Counted from the stretch's first letter, positions 1 through 11,265 are shown. The stretch: DNA of 64,000 nt from Larix kaempferi (GCA_027924585.1 BSBM01000232.1:29088001-29152000), one strand, 5' to 3'. The notes: generated from the sequence alone by a model not told the origin. Numbers and translations are program-made.

Positions 1-1959
1 ACAAACTCATTCAACATATACTCACCTCCTCTATCTGATCTCAAAACTTTAATACTTCTGTCACTCTCCTTTTCAACCATAAACACATATTTCATTAAAA
101 TTGGAAAGATTTTATTATAAGAACAATGCCAAAATTGAGCTTTTTTGTTATTTTGGAATTCTAGATCCACTGTTTAATTATAAATTTAATGAAATATGTG
201 TTCATAGCTTTAAAACTTTTAAACACATCAAATTCTTGAGATTTCTATTTCAGCAAATACACCCAAGTTTTCCGACTGAAATCATCAATGAAAGTCATAA
301 AGTAAACATTACCAATCAAAGAAGGTGTTTGCATCGGTCCACACAAATCTGTGTGTACCAGCTCCAACAGTGCTTTTCCTCTATATGATACTCCAGAGAT
401 GAATTTCTCTCTATGATGCTTTCCCAATATGCAGCTCTCACATGAGCTTGCTGGCTGCTGGATACTAGGCAATCCTTTTACCATCTGCTTCTTCTGTAAC
501 ATATCTAAGCCACCAAAATGTAAATGGCCATACCTCAAATGCCATAACCATGACTGATCTAAACTCTTAGTCTTATAAGCATTCAAAGAGTTAGTCAAAT
601 CATTCCCCATAATCAGCAGAAAAATTTTGTTCTTTGTCATTTCTACTCTGGCTATCAACTGCTTACTTGGAAATTTGTCATAAATAGTACATACCTTGTC
701 TTTAAAGACCACTCTGTACTTCTTCTCCAACAACTGTCCAACACTCAATAAATTACATGTTAAACCAGGAACATAATAAACATCATGAATTGTTCTTCTT
801 TTTCCATTCTTGGCATATACAACAATCACACCTTTACCATCAACTTTTACCTTACAATCATTACCCAACTTTACTTCAGACTAAATGCTTGTATCCAGAT
901 TTACAAATAACTCCTTATTTCCAGTCATATGATTGCTGCATGCGCTGTCCAAGAACCATATATACTTTGAACTTTCCTGGGTGACATTACAAGTCAGAAA
1001 CATAGGCTTCTCTTCATTTTCAGTCTCCTCTGAAATGTGTGTAGACATCTTACCAGAATCAGCTTGCTTCTTCCAACACTTGTTAGCATAATGCCCAAAT
1101 TTCTTGCAATAGAAACATTGAACTTTAGATCTGTCATACCTTTGATTTCTTGGCTGCCACGTTTTGCTGCTACTCCCCCTTACGCTAGGAGTATTCTGCT
1201 GCAACTTTTCTTCAAATTCTAAATAATTTCTGCTGTCACAATTATCAGCAGTTCGACCTCCTCTTCCTCTGCTACTAGACCTTCCTCTGCCTCTGCCTCT
1301 AGTAACATGTAAGTGAGATTTAAAAGCATTTTCTAATGGAGTGTCACCATACCTGTTCATTCTTGATTCATGAGCAATCAAAGAACCAATCAGCTCATCA
1401 ATGTGCATTTGACTGAGATCTTTAAACTCTTCAGTGGGAACAACCACTGCTTCAAAATTCTTTGGCAAACATCTCAGCAATTTCTCTATCACACGCTGAT
1501 CTAGAAGGACTTCACCATACTGTCTCAGCTGGTTTACAGTACTCATAACTTGAGTCATAAAATTATCAACAGTCTCACTGTCCTTCATCTTCAGATTCTC
1601 GAAATCCCTTCTTAAGCTCTGCAACTTAACATTCTTCACCTTGATCACACCTTGATAGCAGGTTTCAAGAGTGTCCCAAGATTTCTTCGAAGACTTAGCA
1701 CTTGATATCTTCGGAAATATTGATTCATTTAGGCCTTGTTGAATAAGGCCAAGAGCTTTGTTATCTTTCTTTCTATTCTCCTTCAACAGAACACGCTCAG
1801 CATTTGACCGAGCCAATTCAGCAGCTTGATCAGCTGGCTAACAAACTCCCAAAGATCCTGAGCACGCAGGATAGTTCTCGTCTTAATAAACCATGTGTCA
1901 TAATTCCTCTCATTCAACATAGGAATTTGTGGCTGCACTGAACTGCTGTTAGTAGCCAT
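1..1959 (-). pseudogene. copia gag-pol polyprotein, 5' portion, disrupted
   Basis: The ATG at 1957-1959 opens a typical copia gag (NYDTWFIKTRTILRAQDLWEF). A frameshift near 1834-1842 separates it from the main gag frame (881-1816), which has a UBN2-type domain and a CCHC knuckle (CFYCKKFGHYANKC) near 1090-1130. The protease motif WFLDSACSNHMTG follows near 920-960. An in-frame TAG at 881-883 interrupts the frame between protease and the next segment. From 868 to 245 the same frame gives gag-pre-integrase (SWLWHLRYGHLHFGGLD) and the integrase start (ESCILGKHHREKF, HTDLCGP, FIDDFSRKTWVYLLK). Another in-frame TAG lies at 245-247. Integrase continues beyond the MITE to the window edge (KVLRSDRGGEYMLNEF). 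Function in an intact copy: particle assembly, polyprotein processing and integration. This copy is dead. Confidence 0.9.
82..202. mobile_element. 121-bp MITE-like insertion inside copia integrase
   Basis: The ends are perfect 18-bp terminal inverted repeats (AACACATATTTCATTAAA at 82-99; its reverse complement at 185-202). They are flanked by the direct repeat CATA at 78-81 and 203-206. Removing the insert plus one CATA joins the two integrase halves in frame at the expected residues, which is independent support for the boundaries. The interior is AT-rich and non-coding. A 4-bp target duplication is not typical of the common plant MITE superfamilies (TA for Stowaway, TAA for Tourist, 8 bp for hAT, 9 bp for Mutator), so I leave the family open. 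Confidence 0.85.
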
Positions 1960-2015
1960 CACTAATTAAATCCAAATTACTCAAAAACAAAAAACAAGAA
2001 ATAAACCTTAACTAG

Positions 2016-2027
2016 GCTCTGATACCA
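2016..2027 (-). other. primer-binding site for initiator tRNA-Met
   Basis: On the minus strand the sequence is TGGTATCAGAGC, the standard complement of the 3' end of plant initiator tRNA-Met used by copia elements. It lies one base from the LTR end at 2029 and fixes both element orientation and the inner LTR boundary. Confidence 0.92.
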
Positions 2028-2028
2028 C

Positions 2029-2858
2029 TGTGGGAAGGCAGGGGAGGTGTTGCAGCTGCTCGAGCAACACTCACAGATATTCAAAATTCAGAAAACTCGC
2101 CTACAGTACAGTCGCAGCTGACTGTTACAGCCGACTGTGATATTCAGCACAATCACATCTCACTGTCACAGCTGAATGTAATATTCAACACAGTCACAGC
2201 TGACAATAACAGTTGACTATTTTACTCAACAGTAACCTACAGGACTGTTGCAGCATTGTTACAGTTGTCTGATACAGCTACGTTATGATGACCCCTGCGT
2301 TCACAAACTTATCTAATAACAACTAATTATAATTAACTCTCAAATATCATCAATCACTTAAGCTGCTACAGCAAACTAATCAACACAAATATTTATGAGT
2401 TTACAAACTCATAAATAGAGCATAACTGAAACACATAGGAAATTTTTTTGAGTTTAACATAAACTTCATTCGCTCTGTATTATCCATATCGAATCACAAT
2501 TACAAGGGGAGTATTTATAGTGTTTCAGCCTAATGGATCATTAAATGTTAATTGGCCTTTCATAATAAAATCTGATCTGCAAAACTAAATGCTCTGTTAC
2601 AAGCTGTTACAGACTGACAAAATAGGAAACTGTGTTGGCCCTTTTGAACTTTATATGTTGCAATAGATGTCTCTTCATCCTTAATGTTTAAGTTAGTTAA
2701 GCGGTGGATGCCACTTCAAGAAATTTGAACAGTCAAAATAAATCTGATTTGGTTTGTCTTTAGTAAATCTGGGCGGTGCTGCCTCTTCAGAATATCGGTG
2801 GACATCTAATCTTAGCGGTGGAGTAATTAATTCCTGACAGTGGAGTCCCCACTCAACA
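2029..2858 (-). repeat. 5' LTR of the copia element
   Basis: The inner boundary is certain (TG at 2029 next to the primer site). On the minus strand a TATA-like CTATAAATACTCC near 2508-2520 is a plausible core promoter. The part between it and 2029 would be R-U5 and contains short diverged repeats around the motif CAGTCACAGCTGA (2105-2240). The part from 2690 to 2858 carries four copies of a GCGGTGG-like motif, which would fit a U3 enhancer array. The outer boundary is tentative. Confidence 0.65.
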
Positions 2859-2977
2859 TGGAGAAAAAACTGGTTTAAAATTCTTTGATTCAATACTTGT
2901 ATATACTACCAAGCTGATGGTAAACAAGAAAGATAAACTATCAAGGAAACAACTATCATCAACAAGAAGAGAAACAA

Positions 2978-4604
2978 CTACTCTTCTTCTAGATCATCAT
3001 TCGCGTCCTCTTTATTTTCTTCGCCAAAATCATCTTCTACATGACTGCCATTTCCATTCTCCATTTCCAAATCAACTTCACTTTTCTTTTCCGATATGCG
3101 CTCTTTGTCTTGTTCTCTGACTTCTTCGATGCATTCTGTCTTTGAAAAGATGCAATACAAAGTAAAAGTCATGCTTAATAACTCACGGTTTCAGCTCATA
3201 CAAATACAATGAGAACCTTTTAAAATTTTATATTATTTAGATCAAGCATGCCAACTAAAAAACTAGGAATAGATTCGAACAAAATCAAATTTCCAACTAG
3301 TTCATAACAGTGCACCACAGATTCCCTCTTTGGATAATATGCTAAAATGAAGGCATACTATCTTATGTAGCATGACTGAATCATCTAAAGGTAGTTGTAA
3401 TTCAGTTGGGATGGTTTTAATTAGGAGAATGTAGCTATTGCAATCTGTCTTTACATGAATAGCTTGTAAACCGAGCATTGCTATCCTGACCATAGAAAGA
3501 GAAGAGTTTTGTTATAAGCCTTTTGTGGATGCTTACCATTTTGTTTTACCACAAATAATCAGATTAACAAATTGTATTCTTTGATCCGATTGTAAATGAT
3601 GTTACTGATCATTTTCAAATGTTATTTTTTGCCATGAGCTAAAACTTAATCAGTTTATGATGTAAATTCTAGTGCAATCTGTATTTGAGGGTAGGAAATA
3701 TGAATAACTTAACTTAGTTTTGGTGATCAACATCCTTATTTGTAGACTGGTCATCATTCCTCCCTATAAGACTCAAAAGTAGATTTCAGTAAGTCTAGTT
3801 TTGCAGGCAGTAGCCTTCTGTACACACCAAGTTATCAAGTGCCATATAATGTTTCTATGAGCAATCCTTAGTAGTAATTTACTTTAAGAACATAAAAATT
3901 AACATATAAGAGATCAGATGACCTTATTTTGATTGCTATTCAGGAAGGCTAGAGCTTGGCCACATTGGGAAGGACTAAAAATTGAGGAAAAAAGGTTCCA
4001 AGATAAAATTAGTCTAAATGTGACAAGAAACCCGCTTTTGCAGTTTTTCAGTATATATTATCATTAAATATTCCACTGCATTACTGATAAGCTTCCCTAT
4101 ATTTTACACTTTTATATCTAAGATTCTAATCTAAATAACTAGATACCATTCACATCCCTAACATATATGAATACATGATACTTATTGATATGCTTTTAGT
4201 CTATCAATATGCATCTACCATTCACAGCCTTAACATATATGAATACATGATACTTATTGATATGCTTTAGTCTATCAATATCCATGCATAGTAAAAAAGT
4301 GACAGAAACAAATGGATACAATAAATAAAAATAACTATCGATACATGAAAAGCACCAAGATGCATTTTTCAAACATAAAATTATTTTAATATCGAGAATC
4401 ATTAAGAGATCAAAGTTTAAGCAACATAAAGGTAATTCCCTTGAGCTATCAATTAAAAGATGATAGGTGAAAGAAATAAAAAAACCTTTCTAGGAAGTTT
4501 TAAGAGGGTCTAAAAGCTCAGGAAATTCCATTTCCTCAATAGCTTTCAGAACATTTTCTGCATTTATTGTCTGCCTCTTTGATTCATAGCATATGTCATT
4601 TGCC
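2978..4604 (-). pseudogene. NF-YB/DPB3-like histone-fold protein (NF-YB11 / POLE3 type), two 3' exons, probably broken
   Basis: Exon 4486-4604 follows a good acceptor (TTTTTTTGCAG) and encodes ANDICYESKRQTINAENVLK followed by AIEEMEFPELLDPLKTS. This is the end of the histone fold of the DPB3/POLE3/NF-YB11 family, the small DNA polymerase epsilon / chromatin-accessibility subunit that pairs with an NF-YC-like partner. The frame hits TAG at 4490-4492, just before a GT donor at 4484-4485. A one-base loss there would explain it, since family members continue S-L-E at this point. A downstream exon, 2978-3139, follows acceptor TTTTCAAAG and encodes an acidic Glu/Asp-rich tail ending LEEE, as in this family. 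The 5' exon with the first fold helices and a Lys-rich linker exon were not found. It is either a pseudogene, or a real gene with a sequencing deletion and long introns. Intervening 3140-4485 is AT-rich intron-like DNA. Confidence 0.6.
4144..4283. repeat. two-copy 72-bp tandem duplication
   Basis: The unit starting TACCATTCACA at 4144 recurs at 4216 with only a few mismatches (CATCCC/CAGCCT, one T fewer in the TTTTAG run). It lies in the intron-like region between the two NF-YB-like exons and looks like a simple slippage duplication. Confidence 0.85.
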
Positions 4605-5756
4605 CTGCAAAAAAATTGAACTACAAGAACATAAAAATCTGTACTCCCATCAAAATTATTTGGAAATCATGTTGCTTCAGGGAACATTATCAAGTTAGAC
4701 TAAGAAAAACATGCAATTCCAAGTTAGACTGAGAATCTTGTTCCGTATTCATACAATTCCAAAAACATATATTACTTCCTGATGACTAATAATTAGAATA
4801 ATAAAATCAAAGTGTCATAATCAAGATTGGCCTTACAACTTTGACAACTAAAATGGCCTAGTTAAGAACTACAAGAGATTTAGTCAATAGTTCCATTGCC
4901 TCTAAAATGCAAGAAAAAATCTCTATCTAGTTTATGATAAAATAAGCAATAGCTCTATATTAAAACTAACTCTAAGTTGAACTATAAAACATACTCCAAT
5001 AAATGAGGAAGACAGCTAGGTTGAACACGCATATAGAAGCCAATATTCCAACAGAGTGGTTCATCTTCCCATTTGCTTTTAGACTATGTTGCATCTGCTA
5101 ATGAAATGCTTATGTGGTGTTTGGAATTTTGGCCTTTTTCCACTAAAAGAGTAAAGCCACTATTTTCACATATTCCTTTAACAAAATATAGAATAAAAAT
5201 ACCTAAAAACAAACTTCTTAATACTTTAAGACTAGTCTTAAAAAAAACCTAGTTCATTAACTGGGTTTAGGAAAAGATAGCTTCCCAAACAACTTGAATC
5301 ATGGAATAATACTATTGATAGATAAGAAGCATGCCTATTCTTATTATTCACATTCCTTGCTACACTAAATGGAAGTGACCTCTGATATTTAGAAACTGTA
5401 ACTCACATAACAAGCAGCATAACTCATCATTTCCACAATACGCTTATAGCACAACGAGCGACCTATTATATTATACACTAGTAGTACACAAAAAATTATA
5501 TATATATATATATGAAACGAGGGTTCTGTGCATTATTGTTACTTCAGTAAAGTCAAGAAAATTTTCCATACACAAAATCATAGGAGTGGAACTTAGAATG
5601 CACAGCATGGAATCCTTTGGATGAAGCGAGGTTCTGTCAAAAAAATGCAAGATCAATGATGTCAAAATCTTTTTCATAGTAGAATTCAGTTAAGATTTCA
5701 TAATAATAATAATAATGAGAAATTTAAATGAGTCATGAGATAAAAAAGAAATAGAT
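4605..5756. other. gene-free AT-rich stretch
   Basis: No coding region is supported on either strand. It contains a short (AT)n run near 5497-5512. It could be intron of the NF-YB-like gene, whose upstream exon is missing, or intergenic DNA. Confidence 0.5.
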
Positions 5757-5974
5757 AAAGAAAATAATGAAGATAAGTTGAGCCATAAATGTGGTTATGA
5801 GACTTCAAAAACCCTTCCCTCTCAATTGCAGACAAAACCCTTGAAAATTCGAGAGTTGAAGAGTAAAGAAAATAATGAAGATAAGCTAAGCCATAAATGT
5901 GGTTATGAGACTTCGAAAACCCTTCCCTCTCAATTGCAGACAAAACCCTTGAAAATTCGAGAGTTGAAGAGTAA
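5757..5974. repeat. two-copy 108-bp tandem duplication
   Basis: The unit starting AAAGAAAATAATGAAGATAAG at 5757 recurs at 5865 and is nearly identical, with only a few substitutions. It is open in several frames because 108 is a multiple of three, but shows no recognisable domain, so I do not call it coding. Confidence 0.9.
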
Positions 5975-8759
5975 CAAGTAGGAAGGTAATTATGAGGTCC
6001 TTGACTAGTACCTTCATTGTGTTTGAGCAGTAGTCTAACACAATACCACATAAAAAAATGACCCCAAATAAAGAGGAGAGACTTCAATTGTTGCCTAGAA
6101 GCAAAATAAATAGATTCAGAATTGTTGAAGAAGCTAATCAGTAAGTGCAGTTAGATTGCATGGTTGTTTAGAACTTAGGGAACAACGTTGTGAGCCCTTT
6201 CTATTAGAAATACCATATTAGGGCCATAGTTAAATTTTAGCCCATTTTTAAGAGTGGAGAATATATTTTTATTGCAGAAATTTCAACACTACAAAACATG
6301 CTATCTTACCATGCACAAGAAACCCATTCACCTAGTTCTCCTTTGGTCGTTTAGCATTAATTCACATGCTTAGCAATTGAGCCGAAGTTTGCGGTTAAGA
6401 ATCCCTTTTCTGCCAGTTCTTTTGCTATTAGCAAAGCTCATTTTCTATGCTACTCGCTTTAGCTTCAACAACCTATACAAGAATCGAACCTTTTATCATT
6501 ATAATCCCCAGTGCAATAAAAGCACTTGAATGAAGAAATTATCATATCACAGAATCATTTTCCCTCACCACCCAAAATAAAATAGGAAGGAGTCAGGATT
6601 ACCTGGCAACAAGCAGTTTCTCATGATAATGATGCTTCCTGGGTCGCCAAACGACTCTGGACATCTCTTATTTCAAATGCCATGGAAACACCTGTTGAGG
6701 CCATTCTTTTGAAATTTTGCTTCTATTCTTACAGAGCTTGCAGAATGAGATTCGACTCCCAAGGATAGCTCTTGTTGGGGATTAGACACCAACATCGACA
6801 TCTTAGCTATGGATTTTCTATGATTTCTACTACAGTTTGTGCAGATAAGTTTCCCAGTATGTTAAGACAAGCATGGATACTTCAGCATATGAGTCTTCTC
6901 CATGGGACTTAGGCTACCTAGAGAAGCATGTGGCACCGCCATGACTAGAAGCAAATTCTCAAGAAGAATACCATCCGTCGGTGAACTGAATGTTGTCACT
7001 GTTTCATTGAGGGTCAATAGATGACAAAATTTTCAACCATCCCTATGCAACTGTTCATGTCAACCAAAGATTTAAACACAAAGATTCGTGCAGTAAATTT
7101 GAACTTTGACAAGGAAATACTTGCAATCAAACTCTGAGAGAATGTGATAAACTCCAGTCTAAGTCATCAAACATGAAAAATACCTTGATTGAGTTTCTTT
7201 AATCCAGACAGTCTAAACAACACTGAAAAAGAACACAGCTTTTGTCTTCGATTTTACTCTGTAGATGTATCTCTCCTATGGAGCCCTGACTCCAAATACA
7301 TTAATGTCTCTCGTATGGAGATCAAACTCCAGAGACTTTAAATGAATATGCATATGTCCTTTCTATAATACTTCAAAGAAACAATGTCTAATACCCAAAT
7401 ACACTGCCAAAAAAAACCTTTGATTTAGTCCATTCCCACCAGGAAAAATGCAAATTGTTCCATGATCGCCACTTTGACAAAATTTCCGAAGCAAGACTTC
7501 AAAGACCACTTAAAGAATGACACGATGACTTAACCTTTTTCCTGTAAAAGCACAAGACTGCAAATGCAAGGCCAAAGAATGAAATTTGTAAGCAACGATT
7601 CATCACGTGAACACGATACCCCTCACCATATCCCTCTCTGACTGAAGAGATCGAATTTTTCAAGAAATCCTCTAGTAAGACCACGCATAAATAGAATTTC
7701 CAGCCACAAACATAGTTTGGGGTTCTAAACCAGTGGCAAAATAGTTGCCCATGTTGTAGCTACTTTCAGATACATCTCTGAATGCTTCAAATACATTCCC
7801 AAAGGAGAAGCCCAAACCTGCAGAGGGTTCGAAACCCACCCCTTACTTCTCAATATGCCTGCCATATCATTTACATTTCAATGTATCTAGAAAATAAATT
7901 AAATGTTCATTTTAGAAAAGCTTCGGAAAACGGACTAAGCTTTTGGAAACAGATTGTGTCAAATCACATTAATACACATAAATATTTGTATAAAGTACTA
8001 ATGTTATGAATATTATTATTTTTTGTAAATTTTGTTAATGCGTTTAATGATAAAAATTGTCAAATCTGGATCTATGGTCCAATAAATGTTTAAATAAAAT
8101 ATAATAAAAAATGTTCAAAAATAATATTATTCTTGTTAACTTTGTTAAACATTATGTCTAGTAATATATTGTTGTCAATTAATTGTAAATAGCGGAACAT
8201 ATAGTCTCTCCTACGGAAGGGACTAAAAATACATAGAAATGTTGAAAAAATGACAATATAAAACATGATATACCATATGCTACATGTTGAAACAAGTGAA
8301 CAAAATAAAACTAGATTTGAGAATATGTTTTTTATAATATTTAAATAACTTTAACTACATAATTATGGTATTCTCAAAACTAGCCATCATTACCTTTAAG
8401 CATATATATGTAGTAAATATTCCTTAAAATTTGAAATTGAAATGCTGGAAAGCTATTAGACATATTCATAGAAATGTTTTATATTTAGGTGAAAAGTATA
8501 AATATATGTATAACTATAACTATAATTAGGCTATGAATATGACCAACCTCTTGTTATTGCGAGAAATCTTGAGTTAGAGTATTTCAAAAGATAGTTCAAG
8601 CAATAACCACGAACCCTAAGCACGAGTGCAAGATTAATGATGGATTCTCGTGTGTAGTCCGATCTAGGAGTGATTGAAGCACAAGAGGAAACCACTTTTC
8701 GTTCTCTGGTGGAAGATTTGAGCCCTCTCAGCAAAGTCCTTCTCGGGATTCTAAATTTT
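5975..8759. other. gene-free stretch, no supported gene
   Basis: I examined both strands. Short open stretches exist (for example minus 7499-7684 and 8531-8734) but none matches a family I know or has convincing splice context. A minus-strand ATG near 6803 opens about 37 codons before a GT and could be an isolated exon, but nothing supports its identity. Confidence 0.45.
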
Positions 8760-9560
8760 TCAAACTAATAGTCGCTTTGGATGTCCAACTTCCATCCAAA
8801 GTGGTTCGGCATAAGGAGCTCTCTCTCTTTTCAAAATAGGTCTAGTAGGGTTATTCAATTGACTTTGGCCTTCCCCAAGATCGATGGAAGTATGGATAAG
8901 TAAAAACTAGAAAACTATGATCTCATGGGATTCGAAATTTGAATTTTGTGGTAGAGGATACTATACATTTCTAAAAAGATGATCGAGATCTAATTGTTAG
9001 AAGTGGGCCATACTTGATGGGTCCTATAGGCATGTTCTTGAATTGGTGGTCTATGGATTTTGACCCTAAAAATAATGTCCCTTCTGATGTTCACGTATGG
9101 TGAATCTTCCCCATCTATCGTTGAATTGCTGGAGCGATGTTGCCATGAAATTCATAGGGAACTCATTAGGGAAATATATTGACAAATATAAGCCAAAAGC
9201 TCCTATGTTTTTCTATGATCGCACTTGTGTGAAAGTATATCTAGAGAAAGGTCTCCGAGAAGCTATCAATCTTCACATGGATGGATGGACTCATCTTCAT
9301 AATATGGATTACGAGTAGATCCCATTCAAATGTAGAGACTATCATGAGTATGGACATCTCGTGAAAAAATTCCCTAAAAACCTAGTGGTTAAAGAAATTC
9401 CTAACAAGGATGAGAATTGGAAAATTATTTGGATAGGTAGGAGAATCCAAAAAGGGGAGCATACATTAAAAGGGGGACCGAAAAAGGGTGATCTAATACC
9501 TTCGATCCCCTCTTCTCCATATCGAATTTAGATACGGGTCCTCTCACGAAGTTAAGTAAA
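8760..9560 (+). pseudogene. LINE (L1-type) ORF1 remnant, DUF4283 domain with decayed CCHC knuckle
   Basis: In shifting frames the sequence gives the DUF4283 signature of plant non-LTR ORF1 proteins: DDRDLIVRSGPYLMGPIGMF and FLNWWSMDFDPKNN near 8970-9085. After a frameshift at about 9100 comes LPHLSLNCWSDVAMKFIGNS and LGKYIDKYKPKAPMF (9097-9318). After the in-frame stop at 9316-9318 a zinc-knuckle-like CRDYHEYGHLVKKF follows, with most metal-binding Cys lost. An intact version binds RNA and chaperones the LINE transcript. No endonuclease or RT follows, so this is a short, old, truncated relic. Confidence 0.75.
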
Positions 9561-9763
9561 CTTTTAGATGCAATCCTAGTTTTATGGAAACCACAAAGAG
9601 TTTAGTAAAACCAAAACGCTTGAGCATTTCTTTGAACTACGCATGGGCGGGCTCGAGCCTGCCATATCAATTTACATGCAGGATTGGAAACAAAAATGCT
9701 AGCACATTTTTTAACTACAAAGCGCTCTAGCGTTTTATATTACATATTACTTCGTTAACCTTC

Positions 9764-9778
9764 TCTCCCCCCCCCACC

Positions 9779-9824
<46 letters not shown>

Positions 9825-10040
9825 CCCCATATCTCTCTCTCCCTCTCCCTCTCTCTCCCTCAATACCTCCCCCTACTTCACTCTCCCCCTCTCTCTCCCC
9901 ACTTTTGTCTCTATGTCCCTACCCCTCCCGCCCTTTATATATATGTGTGTGTGTGTGTCCCCCCCCATCCATCCCCCTCTCTCATCCCTACATACATATC
10001 TTTCCCTTTCTCCCCCCCCTCTCTCTCCCATTGTCTCTCT
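9764..10040. repeat. pyrimidine-rich and (CT)n(TA)n microsatellite tract
   Basis: The stretch is CT-dominated, with runs of C, a (CT)n block followed directly by (AT)n at about 9778-9823, and further CTCTCCC blocks. The apparent open frame at 9913-10101 is an artefact of low complexity. Confidence 0.9.
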
Positions 10041-10925
10041 CCTTAAGTATTATGGGTTAGGTTGTTTAGGGGTTAGGGGTGGACTAGATATTATGGTTTA
10101 AGGGTTGTGGGATTATAGGTAGAGTGGTTAAGGGGTTTATGGGTTAGGGGATTTAGGGGTTAATGGATTTAGTGCTCCAGGGTTAGGGGGTTAGGGTTTA
10201 TGAGGTTAGGAATTTAGGGCGAAGGGATTAAAGGGTTAAAGGCTTATAAGGGGTAAACTAAAGCTTAGATGCTAATGCACAAGCCCAAGCGAGAGTTCCT
10301 AAGCTAAGAGAGGAGCAATCAAGCCCAAGGTGGGGCTCTCAAGAAAATGTAGAGCTCTCATGCAAACAGAGAGCGCACATGAAAATGTAGAGCATATAGG
10401 AAAATGCAAGGCACATTTGCACAAGTGAGCTTACACGTGCAAACAAAGATTAGAGGTAAACAATTATTTTACCTTTAGGGGGTAAACTAGAGCTTAGAGG
10501 CTAATGGTTAAAGGATTAGAAGTAAACAATTAAAGGACTTAAGGGGTTTATGGGCAAAGGGATTTAGGGCTCTAGGGTTAAGGGGTTAGGTTTTAATAGG
10601 TTAGGAATTAAGGGATTAGGTGTTATAGTGTTAAGGGACTATAAGGGCTTAATGGATTAGGGAGTTAGGGGTTAAGGACTAAGGGGATGAGAGATAAGGG
10701 GTTAATTAAGGGACTAAGGCTTTAGGGATTAGGTCCTTTATATGTTAATGGATTTAGGATCGACTGTTTGTGGGGTAAGGTATAGAAGGTTAGGGTTAAG
10801 TGTTAAGGGGTTGAATTGGTAAGGGATTCTATGTTAAGGGCTTAGGTTCTTAGGAGATAATGGCTTAGGGGTTTAATTCTTTATGGGTTTTGGTCCTTAG
10901 GTATTATGGGTTTAGCACTTTAATT
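10041..10925 (+). repeat. degenerate interstitial telomere-like (TTTAGGG-related) array
   Basis: Much of this segment is a run of GGGTTAGGG, GGGTTTA, TTAGGGG and TTAAGGG variants, resembling decayed plant telomeric heptamers, all G-rich on the plus strand. It is interrupted at about 10250-10490 by a different sequence built from GAGAGC, AAATGTAGAGC and CAAGCCCAAG motifs. It is flanked on both sides by pyrimidine-rich tracts. No exact long TTTAGGG run remains, so it is old or an amplified subterminal-type satellite. Confidence 0.75.
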
Positions 10926-11100
10926 ACTCCTTCCTCCTTCCTCTCTCCCCCTCCCTCAATTTATGTCCCTTACCCCCCCTCTCGTATCCCCTCTCTCTCT
11001 CACCTCGTTACCTCCATTCATTACTTAGGATATAGTTCTCCCCCGCTCTCGTATCCCCTCTCTCTCACCCCCTTATTCCATTCATTACTTAGCACATAGT
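10926..11100. repeat. second pyrimidine-rich tract
   Basis: C/T-rich low-complexity DNA with two near copies of a CTCTCGTATCCCCTCTCTCTCA block (about 10980-11000 and 11047-11066) and of a CATTCATTACTTAG block. It mirrors the tract at 9764-10040 on the other side of the telomere-like array. Confidence 0.8.
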
Positions 11101-11109
11101 TTATGTGCT

Positions 11110-11265
11110 CCATAACACTAGAGCGTTTTGTAAACAATAAACACTAGAGTGTTTTGTAACTCCACAACACTAGAGGGTTTTGTAAACAAGAAACACTAGA
11201 CATTTTGTAACTAAGAAACTCTAGAGCGTTTTGTAAATAATAAACACTAGCGCATTTCGTAGAGA
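11110..11265. repeat. about six tandem copies of a 26-bp repeat (AACACTAGAGCGTTTTGTAA core)
   Basis: Copies begin near 11114, 11140, 11165, 11191, 11217 and 11242 and differ by a few bases. A related CTCTAGCGTTTTATATTA occurs singly near 9725, on the far side of the telomere-like block, so the two sides may be parts of one larger repeat unit. Confidence 0.85.

Larger units (their letters stand above)
1..2858 (-). mobile_element. Ty1/copia LTR retrotransposon, 5' part (continues left of window)
   Basis: Read on the minus strand, the element runs LTR, primer-binding site, gag, protease, gag-pre-integrase, integrase, then leaves the window at position 1. That is the Ty1/copia order, with integrase ahead of reverse transcriptase. 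The LTR starts TG at 2029 next to a perfect initiator-Met primer site. RT, RNase H and the 3' LTR lie outside the window. The LTR's far end is not proven because the second LTR is not visible: 2858 (a CA facing a minus-strand TGTTGAG start) is my preferred boundary and 2662 is an alternative. The coding region is interrupted by stops, a frameshift and a small inserted element, so this copy is inactive. Confidence 0.9.

Noticed and set aside
7815-7845. GGTTCGAAACC, a tRNA B-box-like sequence, as a tRNA or SINE
   Set aside because: The flanking bases do not form a T-arm of normal length, no convincing A box lies upstream, and no acceptor stem can be drawn.
9913-11099. ORFs in the C/T-rich tracts
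   Set aside because: Low-complexity pyrimidine DNA gives Ser/Pro/Leu strings without coding signals.
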